From Sandaracinaceae bacterium (GTDB lineage Bacteria > Myxococcota_A > Polyangia > Polyangiales > Sandaracinaceae): a stretch of DNA of 64,000 bases. The translations under genes were made by a program, and so were the position numbers. This document shows, piece by piece, positions 53,979-63,529 of the stretch (position 1 is the stretch's first letter; the number at the start of each line of letters is the position of its first letter). The stretch covers positions 1-64,000 of the forward strand of contig JAIBCE010000003.1 of assembly GCA_019694315.1 (NCBI GenBank), read 5' to 3'. The notes under the pieces are model-generated. The model saw only the letters and a list, made by a program, of their open reading frames with translations. It ran no database searches and was not told the DNA's origin.

Positions 53979-54750
53979 GCCCGGCGCGGTTCGACGGGTC
54001 GCGCGGTTCGCTGCGCGGCTCGTCGGTCCGTTCCTCGACGCACGCTCCGCGGCGCGCGTGGCGCTGGAGGTGCCTTGGTATGCGCGCACGCTCCGCGACT
54101 ACGCGCGCCGTTCGCACGAGGAGATCCCCGCGCTCGACCTGCACCCGGCGTGGCTCGACCGCGCGCAGGCCGCCGGGACCGCGAGCGGACACTATTTCCA
54201 CCAGGATCTCTGGGCGGCGCGGCAGGTGTTCCGGAGCGGCGTCGACGATCACGTGGACGTGGGCTCGCGGGTCGATGGGTTCGTGGCGCACTGCGCATCG
54301 TTCGCCCCCGTCACCTATGTGGACATCCGACCGTTCGGCACGCCCGTCGAGGGGATCCAGTGCGTGTCCGGGTCGGTGCTGGCGCTACCCTTCGCCGACC
54401 GCACGCTGCGCTCCCTCTCGTGCCTCCACGTGATCGAGCACGTCGGCCTCGGACGCTATGGCGACCCTCTCGAGCCCGAAGGATCGCGGCTCGCGATGAA
54501 GGAGCTTGCGCGCGTCGTGGCTCCGGGCGGGAGCCTGTACCTCGGTGTGCCGATCGGCCGTGAGCGAGTGTGCTTCAACGCCCATCGCGTGCTGGCGCCG
54601 GCCACGGTGCTTCGCGAGCTCTCGCAGCTCGAGCTCGTGGCCTTCGCCGCGGTGAACGACCGAGGGCACCTGGTCGATCCCGCACGCCCCGACGACTTCG
54701 TGACCGCGGACTACGCCTGCGGCCTGTTCCACTTCCGTCGTCCCCGCTGA
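53968..54750 (+). CDS. DUF268-like protein
   Basis: A 260-residue protein of the DUF268 family, a methyltransferase-like Rossmann fold: [29 protein letters not shown] (seen in parts [16 protein letters not shown] and [10 protein letters not shown]), [23 protein letters not shown] and [19 protein letters not shown]268 proteins are found in polysaccharide clusters. Its ATG lies within ndk, 11 bases before the ndk stop. Confidence 0.78.
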   Translation: MSAEPGAVRRVARFAARLVGPFLDARSAARVALEVPWYARTLRDYARRSHEEIPALDLHPAWLDRAQAAGTASGHYFHQDLWAARQVFRSGVDDHVDVGSRVDGFVAHCASFAPVTYVDIRPFGTPVEGIQCVSGSVLALPFADRTLRSLSCLHVIEHVGLGRYGDPLEPEGSRLAMKELARVVAPGGSLYLGVPIGRERVCFNAHRVLAPATVLRELSQLELVAFAAVNDRGHLVDPARPDDFVTADYACGLFHFRRPR

Positions 54751-54889
54751 TCGACTCCTTCCGAGAATCGCGGCGCAGATTGGGAAGTTTGGGCCGGCTG
54801 GGCGTCGAACGTCTCGCCACCTCCGAACCACGAAAGCACAGGAACTGGTCGAGCGCGAAGCTCTGGTCTCGGCCTCGAGAAGGAACGCG
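54751..54889. other. short intergenic gap before the GT11 gene
   Basis: 139 bases with no gene. A ribosome site AGAAGGA (54878-54884) belongs to the fucosyltransferase gene. A TTCCGAGAATC/GATTGGGAAG-like imperfect repeat is present; I do not regard it as a terminator. Confidence 0.3.
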
Positions 54890-55729
54890 ATGGCATCACC
54901 TCTCGTCGTGCGGATCCGTGGAGGGCTCGGCAACCAGCTGTTCCAGTACGCGAGCGCGCTCGGCATCGCGGCCGCGACCGGACGACCGCTCCGCGTGGAC
55001 GTGACGACGGGCTTCGCGCGCGACATCTATCGCCGGAGCTACCGCCTCGATCGCCTCGCCGAGCCACCGGTCGCCGCCAATCGCCTCCAGATCGGCTGGG
55101 CCATCGCGCGTTCCTACCGACGCTGGAAGGCGTTCCGCGTGACGGAGCCCGAGCAGATGCATGGGCGTGGGATCTCGTATCACCCCGCGCTGCTCGCGGG
55201 CGGAGCGCCGCGATACCTCGAGGCCTACCTCCAGAGCCCCCGCTACTTCGAGGCGGTGACCGAGAAGGTCCGCGCAGCGCTGACACCGAACGTGCGCGCG
55301 AGCGCCGAGGTCACGGCCGCGTCGGAGGCTCCCCACTCCGTGGCCCTGCACGTGCGGCGCAAGGACTACGAGCCCGTCCTGCCCGTGTCGTACTACCGCG
55401 CGGCCGTCGAGCGAGTTCGCGCCCAGGCCCCGAGCGCCCAGTTCTTCGTGCTCGGCGACGATCCCGACTTCGTCGCGCGCGAGCTCGCGTGGCTCGAGCC
55501 CAAGCGCGTGATCGCGAGCGAAGGGGAGGATGCCGATCTGCTCGACCTCGCGCTGATCGCGGCGTGCCGTCACCGCATCGTCGCGAACAGCTCGTTCTCG
55601 TGGTGGGGGGCGTGGCTGTCTTCGCGCGACGGGATGGTCGTCGCCCCCGCGCTCTGGTGGAAGGGCGCGCCTCGTCCGCGGGATCTGTTCCCGACCGCGT
55701 GGTACGTGCTCGACGGAGAGGCCGCGTGA
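54890..55729 (+). CDS. alpha-1,2-fucosyltransferase family enzyme (GT11)
   Basis: A 279-residue GT11 enzyme: IRGGLGNQLFQYASALGIA at the N-terminus, HVRRKDYEPVLPVSYY with the GDP-binding HxRRxDY, FVLGDDPDF, and NSSFSWWGAWLS near the C-terminus. GT11 members usually add L-fucose or a related 6-deoxysugar to galactose at the 2-position. No GDP-fucose genes are in the window, so the donor may be made elsewhere. AGAAGGA lies just before the ATG. Confidence 0.9.
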   Translation: MASPLVVRIRGGLGNQLFQYASALGIAAATGRPLRVDVTTGFARDIYRRSYRLDRLAEPPVAANRLQIGWAIARSYRRWKAFRVTEPEQMHGRGISYHPALLAGGAPRYLEAYLQSPRYFEAVTEKVRAALTPNVRASAEVTAASEAPHSVALHVRRKDYEPVLPVSYYRAAVERVRAQAPSAQFFVLGDDPDFVARELAWLEPKRVIASEGEDADLLDLALIAACRHRIVANSSFSWWGAWLSSRDGMVVAPALWWKGAPRPRDLFPTAWYVLDGEAA

Positions 55730-56754
55730 GCGAGCTGGACGAACACGGGGCAGGGTCTGGCACAGCCACTCGGCAGGAGACGGCGAAGACCGTTCTCGAG
55801 ACGGCCGAGCAAGCAACGCGCTCGCGTCCCGCGGCCCGCGTGACCATCGTGATGCCGACGTACAACGGCGACGCGGCCTACCTGGGCGAGGCGTTCGAGA
55901 GTGCGATCCGCACGGGCGCGCCGGTGCTGGTCGTCGACGACTGCTCGACCAAGCCCGCCGTGCGCGCGCTGCTCGACGCGTGGGAGGCGCGCGGCGCGAC
56001 GATCGTGAGGCGGGCGCGGAACCTCGGCCTGTTCGGCAACCTGAACGATGGGCTCGCGCGCGTGACGACCAGTCACGCCGTGATCCTCTGCGGCGACGAT
56101 CGCCTGCGCGAAGACGCCCTCGAGATCATGGAGCGCCACATCGACGCGTGGCCCGACGTCGACCTCGTCGTGAACGAGTTCGTGAGCATCGATCCACAGA
56201 GTCGCATCGTGGGTCGATCGCACGGCGCAGGCCTCGACGCGATCAGCACCGAGTCGCGCGTGCTCACCCACGACGAGGCGCTGCGCGCCGTGGTGCAGCA
56301 CGGCAGCTTCAACGGGAACATCACAGGGATGCTCTTCCGCGTCGCGGGCTTTCTGCGCTTGCCGCGGTTTCGCGAGGGCTGGCGGCACGCCGCCGACTGG
56401 GCCTATCTCGTCGAGGTCGCGCGGCACGGCAAGCTCGCGCTCGGTCGAGCACCCATCGCCGACGTGCGCTGGCACGACGCGAACCTCTCGGGCGCGAACC
56501 ACCGATCGGGCCGGAGCGTGGAAGAAGTCGCGGCCGTCATCGGAGAGCTGTCGCGGGACCCGCAGCTGAGCGACGAGCTACGCGATGCGCTCTACGAGCG
56601 CGCGACGTACGTGATCCGCATGAGCTGGGCGCGTCCACCCGCTTTGCTCTCGGCGCTGCGGACGCTGCGCCGAGAGCGGATCGGTCTCGTGGGCTCGGCC
56701 AAGGCCGTGGCGCGCATGATCGTGCGCGAGAATCGACGACGGTGGCTCCCATGA
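55726..56754 (+). CDS. GT2-family glycosyltransferase
   Basis: A 342-residue GT-A enzyme: VTIVMPTYNGDAAYLGEAFES, VLVVDDCSTKP with the first Asp pair, and HAVILCGDDRLREDALEIM with the second. The remainder has a helical C-terminal part. GTG start overlaps the stop of the fucosyltransferase gene, so the pair is coupled. It adds an unknown sugar to the growing repeat unit. Confidence 0.87.
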   Translation: MSELDEHGAGSGTATRQETAKTVLETAEQATRSRPAARVTIVMPTYNGDAAYLGEAFESAIRTGAPVLVVDDCSTKPAVRALLDAWEARGATIVRRARNLGLFGNLNDGLARVTTSHAVILCGDDRLREDALEIMERHIDAWPDVDLVVNEFVSIDPQSRIVGRSHGAGLDAISTESRVLTHDEALRAVVQHGSFNGNITGMLFRVAGFLRLPRFREGWRHAADWAYLVEVARHGKLALGRAPIADVRWHDANLSGANHRSGRSVEEVAAVIGELSRDPQLSDELRDALYERATYVIRMSWARPPALLSALRTLRRERIGLVGSAKAVARMIVRENRRRWLP

Positions 56755-57818
56755 ACGAACGCGTGGGTGGCGAGGGCCGTCGCCCGGGCCAGCCCAAGGT
56801 GCTGGTGTTCGGGCGCTCGCACCGCGACACGGCCGAGCGCAACGCGTGCGATGCGCTCGCGTCGATGGGGTGCTCGGTCACGCGGTGCGACCCGGACGAG
56901 GGCCCGTCGTGGCTCCAGCGCCTGCGATGGCATCCGACCTATGGTCGCTTCGTGCGGAGGGCGCTCGCGATCCCTGGGGCAGGCACGCTCGTCGAGCGCC
57001 GCCTCGTCGCGCAGGCGGGGGCAGAGCGGCCCGAGCTCGTCCTCGTGCTGAGCATCAACGACGTCTCCCCGGCGACGGTCCAGGCCCTGCGTGATCTGGG
57101 GATCGCGGTGGCGGGGTGGTTCCAGGATCACGTCGCGAATTTCGGCGCGCACCGCTTCATGCTCGCGCCCTACACGGGGCTCTTCTTCAAGGATCCGTTC
57201 ATCGTCGACAAGATGCGTGGCACGGCGGGGATGAAGCACGTCCACTACCTGCCGGAGGCCTGCGAGCCGAGCCGCCATCGACCCGCGACGCCGACCGACG
57301 ACGATCGACGACGCTTCGGCTGCGACGTGCTCGTGTACGGCAACCTCTACCCATACCGCATGCACGTGCTCGAGCCGTTGCTCGGGATGGACGTGCGGCT
57401 CTTCGGACCACGCCCCGCGATGGAGAACCCGCATCCGACGCAGGCCTGGTGGCAGGGCTTCGATCTCGCCTTCGAGGAGAAGGCCCGCGCCCTCGCGTGT
57501 GCGCGGGTGGTGGTCTCGACGAGCCACTTCGCCGAGGTGCAGAGCGCCAACGCGCGCATCTTCGAGACCGCGGGCATCGGCGCGTTCCAGATCTCCGACG
57601 CCCCCGGCCTGAAGGAGTTCTTCGTCCCCGGCGTGGAGATCGCCACGTTCGAGGGCGCGCACGATCTTCGCGCGCGTGTGGAGCACTACCTGGCGAGGCC
57701 CGAAGAGCGCGACGCCATCGCGCGCGCGGGGCAGGTCCGCGCCCACGCCGACCACACGTACGCGCGACGGCTCTCGCGCCTCTTCGAGCTCTGCGAGATC
57801 GAGGCGCCGAGCCGCTGA
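56751..57818 (+). CDS. CgeB-like glycosyltransferase
   Basis: A 355-residue GT-B protein of the CgeB/Glyco_trans_1_2 type: VLVFGRSHRDTAERNACDALASMG, LVLSINDVSPATVQAL, WFQDHVANF, YLPEACEPSRH and in the second half ARIFETAGIGAFQISDAPGLKEFF, the typical acceptor-side and nucleotide-binding stretches of this family. It overlaps the GT2 gene (ATGA). It is the last rightward gene; the convergent GT4 gene ends 15 bases further on. Confidence 0.83.
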   Translation: MNERVGGEGRRPGQPKVLVFGRSHRDTAERNACDALASMGCSVTRCDPDEGPSWLQRLRWHPTYGRFVRRALAIPGAGTLVERRLVAQAGAERPELVLVLSINDVSPATVQALRDLGIAVAGWFQDHVANFGAHRFMLAPYTGLFFKDPFIVDKMRGTAGMKHVHYLPEACEPSRHRPATPTDDDRRRFGCDVLVYGNLYPYRMHVLEPLLGMDVRLFGPRPAMENPHPTQAWWQGFDLAFEEKARALACARVVVSTSHFAEVQSANARIFETAGIGAFQISDAPGLKEFFVPGVEIATFEGAHDLRARVEHYLARPEERDAIARAGQVRAHADHTYARRLSRLFELCEIEAPSR

Positions 57819-57832
57819 CCGCCGCGCCGTCC

Positions 57833-58990
57833 TCAGCGCTGCGCGAGCGAGGCGATCGCCGCGTCGTCCACGCCGCGCGCGGCGTGGATCGGGCGGTGGG
57901 CCTCGATGAGCGCACGAGCGGCGCGCCCCATCTCCGCCACGCGCGCTGGGTCCGCGAGCGCCGCGCGCAGCGCGGTCGCCAGCTCGTCCGGACGCTCCAC
58001 CACCCATCCGGTGCCGCGTCCACGCACGAGGTCGTCCGAACAGCCCGCCTCGCTCGACACGATGATGGCGTTGCCGAGCGACATGGCCTCGTTGACGACC
58101 AGGCCCCAGGTCTCGGTGGCGCGTGAGGGGAGGGCGAGCACGTCGCTCGCCGCGTAGTAGGCGGGGAGCTCGGTCTGGTTCTTGAAGCCCGCGAAGTGGA
58201 CGCGAGGGCTCCGCCCTGCGACCGCACGGAGCGTGGGCTCGAGCTCTCCGCTGCCCACGTACACGAGGTGCCCTCGCTCGAGAGAGAGGAACGCACGAAG
58301 CAGCTCGAGCGGGCGCTTCTTCTCGACCAGCTTGCCGACGAAGAGGAAGACGAACGCATCGTCGGGGATGCCCAGCGAGTCGCGACAACGAGCGCGCGTC
58401 TGCTCGCGCTCCAGGTACGCGTGATCGAGGCGCGCCGGATCCACGCAGTAGGGATAGGGATGGACGTGCTCGGGACGCACGCCGAGCGACTCGAGGTAGC
58501 GACGCGCGCGCTGTCCAGGAGCGAGCGCCCATTGGCCGTGGAGCAGCGCGCCGAGCACGCCGCGCTTCACGCGCTGCACCGAGCTGCGGGCCTCCGAGCT
58601 CTCGAGCGTGCTCTCGGACAGAAGCGCGACGGGGCGCCGGAGGAGCCTCGCCGTGGCGAGCGCGACGCGTAGCCCGTGTGCGTGGTAGCCCGAGACCACG
58701 GTGAGCGTCGCGGGATGGGTCGCGAGGAAGCGCACCACCGCCGACGCCGCAACGGGCGCGTCGATGTGCCGCGCGTTCGTGATGAACGAGGAGGTGTAGC
58801 CGTCGAGCAGCGGGATGTCCCACGCGAACTCGGCGCCGAAGCCGGGATCGAAGGTCGACTCGACGCCGTGTCGGGTCAGGAACGCCGCTTCGAACGTGAC
58901 GCGCGACGAGGCCGCGAGGTGCCGGAAGACGGGCGCCTGGTACTGGATGGGGTGCGTCGCGATCCAGAGGACGTGGGGTCGAGCGTTCAT
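57833..58990 (-). CDS. GT4-family glycosyltransferase
   Basis: A 385-residue GT-B enzyme with HVLWIATHPIQYQAPVFRHLA at the N-terminus, the second-half FLFVGKLVEKKRPLELLRAF, and the donor-binding DVLALPSRATETWGLVVNEAMSLG, where the E-x7-E motif lies. It starts in the stop of the Wzy-like gene. It completes a leftward set of five genes with asnB, the polymerase and two other GT4 genes. Confidence 0.88.
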   Translation of the reverse strand: MNARPHVLWIATHPIQYQAPVFRHLAASSRVTFEAAFLTRHGVESTFDPGFGAEFAWDIPLLDGYTSSFITNARHIDAPVAASAVVRFLATHPATLTVVSGYHAHGLRVALATARLLRRPVALLSESTLESSEARSSVQRVKRGVLGALLHGQWALAPGQRARRYLESLGVRPEHVHPYPYCVDPARLDHAYLEREQTRARCRDSLGIPDDAFVFLFVGKLVEKKRPLELLRAFLSLERGHLVYVGSGELEPTLRAVAGRSPRVHFAGFKNQTELPAYYAASDVLALPSRATETWGLVVNEAMSLGNAIIVSSEAGCSDDLVRGRGTGWVVERPDELATALRAALADPARVAEMGRAARALIEAHRPIHAARGVDDAAIASLAQR

Positions 58991-60564
58991 GTCGCGTGCG
59001 TCCGGCGGCGTGACGTGGGCGCCGTGGCGCGCGCCACCACGACGAAGACGAACAGCACCAGGACGTGCAGGAGCACGCCCGTGAACGCGCCCTCGAAGGA
59101 GCTGGCGATGAGACCTGGCAGCGTGCGGCTCATGTAGGTGGTGAGGCCTATCTCGATGTCCGTCGCTCGGGTGTTGAAGCGAACGCCACAGAACAGCACG
59201 GCCGTCACGAAGCCCACGAGGGCCGTGAGGAGCACGCCCCAAGGTCCTAAGTAGACATATTGCTCGGCCACGCTCGTGGTCACGACGGCCGTGGTGGTGT
59301 TCGACTGCGACAGGCGTCGGCTCTCGCGACCGATCCAGTTGCTGTCGAGCATCATGGGCTTCCCAGGCCAGAGAAAGCGGGGGATCCAGAACAGGAACAA
59401 GCGCTGCGGCAGCTCCTCGGCCGAGGTCCGCACGTCGAACTCGATCGCGCTGGTGATCGCGAGCGACTGCTCCGCGAGCACGCTGCCGACCAGCGGCGTC
59501 ATGACCTTGTCGTAGTAGGAGTCGGTGCTGCGCGCGTTGGCAGTGGCCATCGCGGCGACCGGATCGCTGTCGGCGTCCTGCTCGAGGAGCAGGCGGTACT
59601 CGATCAGGGTCGGGTACACGACGAGCCAGGAGACGAGGCCGAGCGTCACGAGGAGCGATGTCGCGACGTAGTGCGTCCTCTTGCGCGTCACGACGTAGAC
59701 GAACGCCGCTGGCAAGAGGATGTAGCCGGCGAAGCGTCCTTTGCTCCCGGAGATGAGCTCGTAGGCGAGCGCGAGCAGACACCACCCGATGACGAACGCG
59801 ACGTTGCGCTGGCGTCGGATCGCCGCCGCGATCGCTGCGTAGATGGCCACGTAGTAGAGGAACTCCATGTTCCCGAGGAGACCTGCGACCGATGTCGGCA
59901 GGAGCGGCGCGAGGTAGCCCACGCCACGGATACTCAGGATCAGCCCGAAGATCGCGAGCCCCACCACGATCATCGCTTGCAGGGCGTACTCACTGCGCGC
60001 CAGGTCGTCCATGGCGCGTCGGAACGACGACGCGACGCTGCTCGTGGCGCCCGTCGACCAGGCGAGCCAGCGCCCTGCTTCGTACGCGAGCAGCGCGCCG
60101 AGGATCATCCACTGAGCCGTCTCGAGCGTGGCGGCGGTACACAGCGACCAGAGCGGCGGGAACTCGCCCGGGTACGTGTCCATGATCCACACGTACATCC
60201 CGATGCTCATGAGCTGCGCGGTCGGCAGAGACACCAACATGCTCGGGTGCTGGTTGTTCGGGCGATGATCGAGCGCCATGGCGAGCACGCCGCACGCGAC
60301 CGTCAGGAGCGCCCTCGCGCCGATCACCTGATCCTGCGACGCGAGGACGACGGCAGCGCCTGTCGTGGCCACCGCGGCGACGCCCGTGGCGTCGCGAGCG
60401 GTGCGCGAGGAGCCTGCGATCAGCCACACGAGCACCCACGGCGCGATGAAGATCTGGAGCGCCGCGATGATGATCTGACCGGACGCGGCGTAGTCGTGGC
60501 CGCGAGGCTCTGCTTCGCTCTGCAGCTCGCCGCCCGGCGCGGTGGGGGTTGCGGGAGAGCTCAT
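58987..60564 (-). CDS. Wzy-like polysaccharide polymerase, multi-pass membrane protein
   Basis: A 525-residue membrane protein with about 11-12 hydrophobic helices and one large periplasmic loop (about residues 345-415) holding many charged residues, the architecture of Wzy O-antigen polymerases and O-antigen ligases. Sequence is not conserved enough to name. Near the end TFLVWPGKPM-like residues (RFLWPGKPMMLDSNWIGRE) recall O-antigen polymerase-type proteins. It would join repeat units on the periplasmic side. It overlaps asnB at its start and the GT4 gene at its end. Confidence 0.75.
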   Translation of the reverse strand: MSSPATPTAPGGELQSEAEPRGHDYAASGQIIIAALQIFIAPWVLVWLIAGSSRTARDATGVAAVATTGAAVVLASQDQVIGARALLTVACGVLAMALDHRPNNQHPSMLVSLPTAQLMSIGMYVWIMDTYPGEFPPLWSLCTAATLETAQWMILGALLAYEAGRWLAWSTGATSSVASSFRRAMDDLARSEYALQAMIVVGLAIFGLILSIRGVGYLAPLLPTSVAGLLGNMEFLYYVAIYAAIAAAIRRQRNVAFVIGWCLLALAYELISGSKGRFAGYILLPAAFVYVVTRKRTHYVATSLLVTLGLVSWLVVYPTLIEYRLLLEQDADSDPVAAMATANARSTDSYYDKVMTPLVGSVLAEQSLAITSAIEFDVRTSAEELPQRLFLFWIPRFLWPGKPMMLDSNWIGRESRRLSQSNTTTAVVTTSVAEQYVYLGPWGVLLTALVGFVTAVLFCGVRFNTRATDIEIGLTTYMSRTLPGLIASSFEGAFTGVLLHVLVLFVFVVVARATAPTSRRRTHAT

Positions 60565-62426
60565 GCGTTCCCCCAGCGCTGGCGCGGCCGGACGTAGCGA
60601 TCGAGCACGGTGAGAGACCATGCGCGCGACCAGTGGAGCTCGCCGCGCTCGACCTGATCTGCCAGCGCCATCGAGTCTCGGCGCGGCTCGCCCAGGGCGA
60701 GGAACGACGGCATCTGCAGCAGACCGTTGCGGATGGCGCGGACCGTCCACGACGACATGGGCAGAGAGAAGCCCGTCTTGGGGCGCCGAGCGACGGCGGT
60801 CGGGAGCGCCGGGCTCGGAGCCTCGGCCAGCAGGCGCTTTCCTCCCGCGCCGCGCGCGGCGACGACGTTCGCAGCACACGCCTCGAGGAAGGTTCGATCG
60901 ACGTACGGCACCCTCAGCTCGACGCCGTGCCACATCGAGGCCCAGTCGCTGTCGCGGAGGAGCTGGTTGCGCAGGTACAGGGCGAACTCGGCGGTCACCA
61001 CTCGAACCCAGGGATGCTCCGGAACCCCCTGCCAGACGGTGCGAACTGGCTGGAGGATCGCCTCGAGTCCCCCTGCCGCACGGAAGCGATCCTGCCCCAT
61101 CCGCCCGGCGACCTCGTCCGGAGTCCGCACGCCGCGCAGCAGGTGGTAGAGCGACTCCGGTGCGCGCATGGCGTCGGCCACGTAGCGGACCTTCTCACGA
61201 CGCCACGCCGCCGAAGGCGCGGCCACGGCCGAGGCGAGCCTCCACGCAGCCCGCGGCACGCGCGCCCTCACGCGCTCCATCGTCGCGAAGCGATGCATCA
61301 CCGGATAGCCGCCGAAGAGCTCGTCGCCCCCCATGCCGCTGAGCGTGCACTTGAGGCCCAGGCGTCGCGCCGCACGCGTCACGAGGAAGCTGTTGAGCCC
61401 GTCGGTGGAGGGTGAGTCCATCGCCTCGACGAACTCCGGGATGAGCTGCTCCACGTCGTCCAGCGTGATGCGACTGACGTGGTGCTCGGCCCCGAACTGC
61501 GCGGCGATGCGCGTGGCCAGCGGCACCTCGTCCGAGTGCGTGCCGGCGAACTCGTCGAAGCCGAGCGTGATGGCCGTCTGCGCGCGCCCCTGCACCTCGG
61601 TCGCGAGGCCGAGGAGCGCAGAGGAGTCGATGCCCGCCGAGAGGAACACGCCCACCTTCACGTCGCCCACGAGGTGGGCCGAGACGGTGCCGAGGGCGGC
61701 CTCACGGAACGAATGCGGGGTCGCCGCAGGCATGGGTGATCGCCAGAGATCGCCGACGCGCCAGAACCGCTGGGGCGAGCCCACCCGCTGGGCCCTCACG
61801 GTCAAGGTGCTGCCGGCAGGGAGCATGGTGATGCCGCGGAAGAGCGTGGCCGGCTCGGGCACGTGCCCCCACGCGAGGTACGACGAGAGGGCCGCATCGT
61901 CGATCTGCGCATCGACGTCGCTCGCAAGCAAGAGGGCCCGCGCCGAGGAGGCGAAGCGCAGGTGTTCACGCGTGCGCGCGATGCAGAGCGGCTTGATGCC
62001 GAGCGGATCGCGGGCGAGGAAGAGCGACTGCTCGTGCGTGTCCCAGATGCCGAAGGCGAACATGCCTCGGAGCCGGCCGACGCAGCCCTCGCCGAAGTGT
62101 CGATAGGCCTCGACGATCACCTCGGTGTCGCCCTTGGAGGAGAAGCGCGAGCCGCGCGCGAGCAACTCCTCGCGCAGGGCCTGGTAGTTGTAGATCTCGC
62201 CATTGAAGGCGATGACGAAGCGACCGTCGTGCGAGCGCAGCGGCTGCGAGGAGAAGTCGGTGAGGTCGACGATCGCGAGGCGTCGGTGACCGAGTTGCAC
62301 GGAGCCGAGATCGACGAACCCCTCGCCATCGGGCCCGCGCCGCGCCATCGCGGCCGTGATCGCCTTGGTCTCGCTGGCGTCGATCGGAGCGCCGCTGAGG
62401 CTGACGATGCCGTTGATGCCGCACAT
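60561..62426 (-). CDS. asnB: asparagine synthase-type glutamine amidotransferase
   Basis: A 621-residue enzyme. The N-terminal class II amidotransferase domain starts MCGINGIVSLSG, with Cys2 as nucleophile after Met removal, so ATG at 62426 is preferred to the GTG a codon earlier. RRGPDGEG and NGEIYNYQALREEL follow. The C-terminal synthetase has VGVFLSAGIDSSALLGLA (normally SGGxDS, here SAGIDS). It moves the amide nitrogen of glutamine to a carboxyl group. In polysaccharide clusters such enzymes amidate uronic acids or modify aminosugars rather than make asparagine. It overlaps the GT4 gene upstream (TGATG) and the polymerase downstream (ATGA). Confidence 0.88.
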   Translation of the reverse strand: MCGINGIVSLSGAPIDASETKAITAAMARRGPDGEGFVDLGSVQLGHRRLAIVDLTDFSSQPLRSHDGRFVIAFNGEIYNYQALREELLARGSRFSSKGDTEVIVEAYRHFGEGCVGRLRGMFAFGIWDTHEQSLFLARDPLGIKPLCIARTREHLRFASSARALLLASDVDAQIDDAALSSYLAWGHVPEPATLFRGITMLPAGSTLTVRAQRVGSPQRFWRVGDLWRSPMPAATPHSFREAALGTVSAHLVGDVKVGVFLSAGIDSSALLGLATEVQGRAQTAITLGFDEFAGTHSDEVPLATRIAAQFGAEHHVSRITLDDVEQLIPEFVEAMDSPSTDGLNSFLVTRAARRLGLKCTLSGMGGDELFGGYPVMHRFATMERVRARVPRAAWRLASAVAAPSAAWRREKVRYVADAMRAPESLYHLLRGVRTPDEVAGRMGQDRFRAAGGLEAILQPVRTVWQGVPEHPWVRVVTAEFALYLRNQLLRDSDWASMWHGVELRVPYVDRTFLEACAANVVAARGAGGKRLLAEAPSPALPTAVARRPKTGFSLPMSSWTVRAIRNGLLQMPSFLALGEPRRDSMALADQVERGELHWSRAWSLTVLDRYVRPRQRWGNA

Positions 62427-63529
62427 CACAGACCTCGCAGGAAATCGAGCTCGGCGTGGACCTCGCGCTCGTAGTGCGCGTAGCTGAACGACGTCTCCAC
62501 CGCCCGTCGACCGCGTGCGCCCAGCTCCCGTCGCCAGGCCCCGTCACGAGAGAGTCGGCTCATGGCTGCGGCGATCGCGCCCACGTCGCCATACGGCACG
62601 ATGAGACCCGTCTCTTCGTTCGACACCACCTCGGGCGCGGCGCCTGCTGCTGCGGCGATGACGGCCTTGCCGTTCGCCATCGCCTCGAGGAACACGAGGC
62701 CGAAGCCCTCCTTGCCCGATGGTAGAACGAAGAGCTGGCAGCGTGCGTACTCGCGCTGGAGGGTCGCGTCGTCGACGCGACCGAGGAAGCGGATCCGCGC
62801 CCCGTGCCTCGTCCGGCGCGCCTCACCCTCGTAGCTCTGCCGCTGCGGGCCATCCCCCACGATGTGCAGCTCCGCGTTGGCCGGGATCCAGCCCCGATCC
62901 GCCGCGAGCGCGAACGCGTGGATCGTGTGGCCCACGCCTTTCTGCTCCTCGAAATTGCCGAGCCTCGAGACGAGGAGGAAATACGGCGGACCGTCGTCGA
63001 CCACGCTCGCATCCACCGAGCTCGACCAGAGTGGATCGATGCAATTCACCAGCGTGCGTCCGCGGCTGGGCACCACACCGTGGAGCGCACGCACGATGCG
63101 GCCCGTGTAGTCCGACACGCTCCACACCCTCGAGGCGCGTCGAAGTGCCGCCGTCCTCGTGGCCGAGAGCGGGGACCACACCTCGATCCCGTGCGCGATG
63201 ATGGCGTATGGCACGCGAGGGAAGGGGAGCGCGAGCGTGGCGAGGTTCACGTGCGAGAACACGAAGAACGGCATCGCCTCCGCGAGGCGGGCCTGGAGAA
63301 TCCCGCGTCCGAGCGCCACACGGCTGCGGCCATAGCCGTGGAACGTCGCGTCGTCCGGCACGTGCGGGGTGCGGGGCGCGTCGGGCGCGTCGTAGAGCAC
63401 GTGGACGTGCAGGTGATGGTCCCGAGAACGCGCCCATGACGCCATCGCGTGGCTCGTCGCGCGACTGATCCGCGCGATCCCGCCCGGCCGCTCGAAGAGA
63501 TCCGGAGAGACGAGGTGGATGTTCCTCAT
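62426..63529 (-). CDS. GT4-family glycosyltransferase
   Basis: A 367-residue GT-B enzyme: IHLVSPDLFERPGGIARISRAT at the N-terminus, AIIAHGIEVWSPLSA, and the donor site VLPSGKEGFGLVFLEAMANGKAV with the E-x7-E motif. It overlaps the next upstream GT4 gene (ATGA) and asnB. Its ATG at 63529 was chosen over the longer frame, which runs into the neighbouring gene. Confidence 0.88.
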   Translation of the reverse strand: MRNIHLVSPDLFERPGGIARISRATSHAMASWARSRDHHLHVHVLYDAPDAPRTPHVPDDATFHGYGRSRVALGRGILQARLAEAMPFFVFSHVNLATLALPFPRVPYAIIAHGIEVWSPLSATRTAALRRASRVWSVSDYTGRIVRALHGVVPSRGRTLVNCIDPLWSSSVDASVVDDGPPYFLLVSRLGNFEEQKGVGHTIHAFALAADRGWIPANAELHIVGDGPQRQSYEGEARRTRHGARIRFLGRVDDATLQREYARCQLFVLPSGKEGFGLVFLEAMANGKAVIAAAAGAAPEVVSNEETGLIVPYGDVGAIAAAMSRLSRDGAWRRELGARGRRAVETSFSYAHYEREVHAELDFLRGL

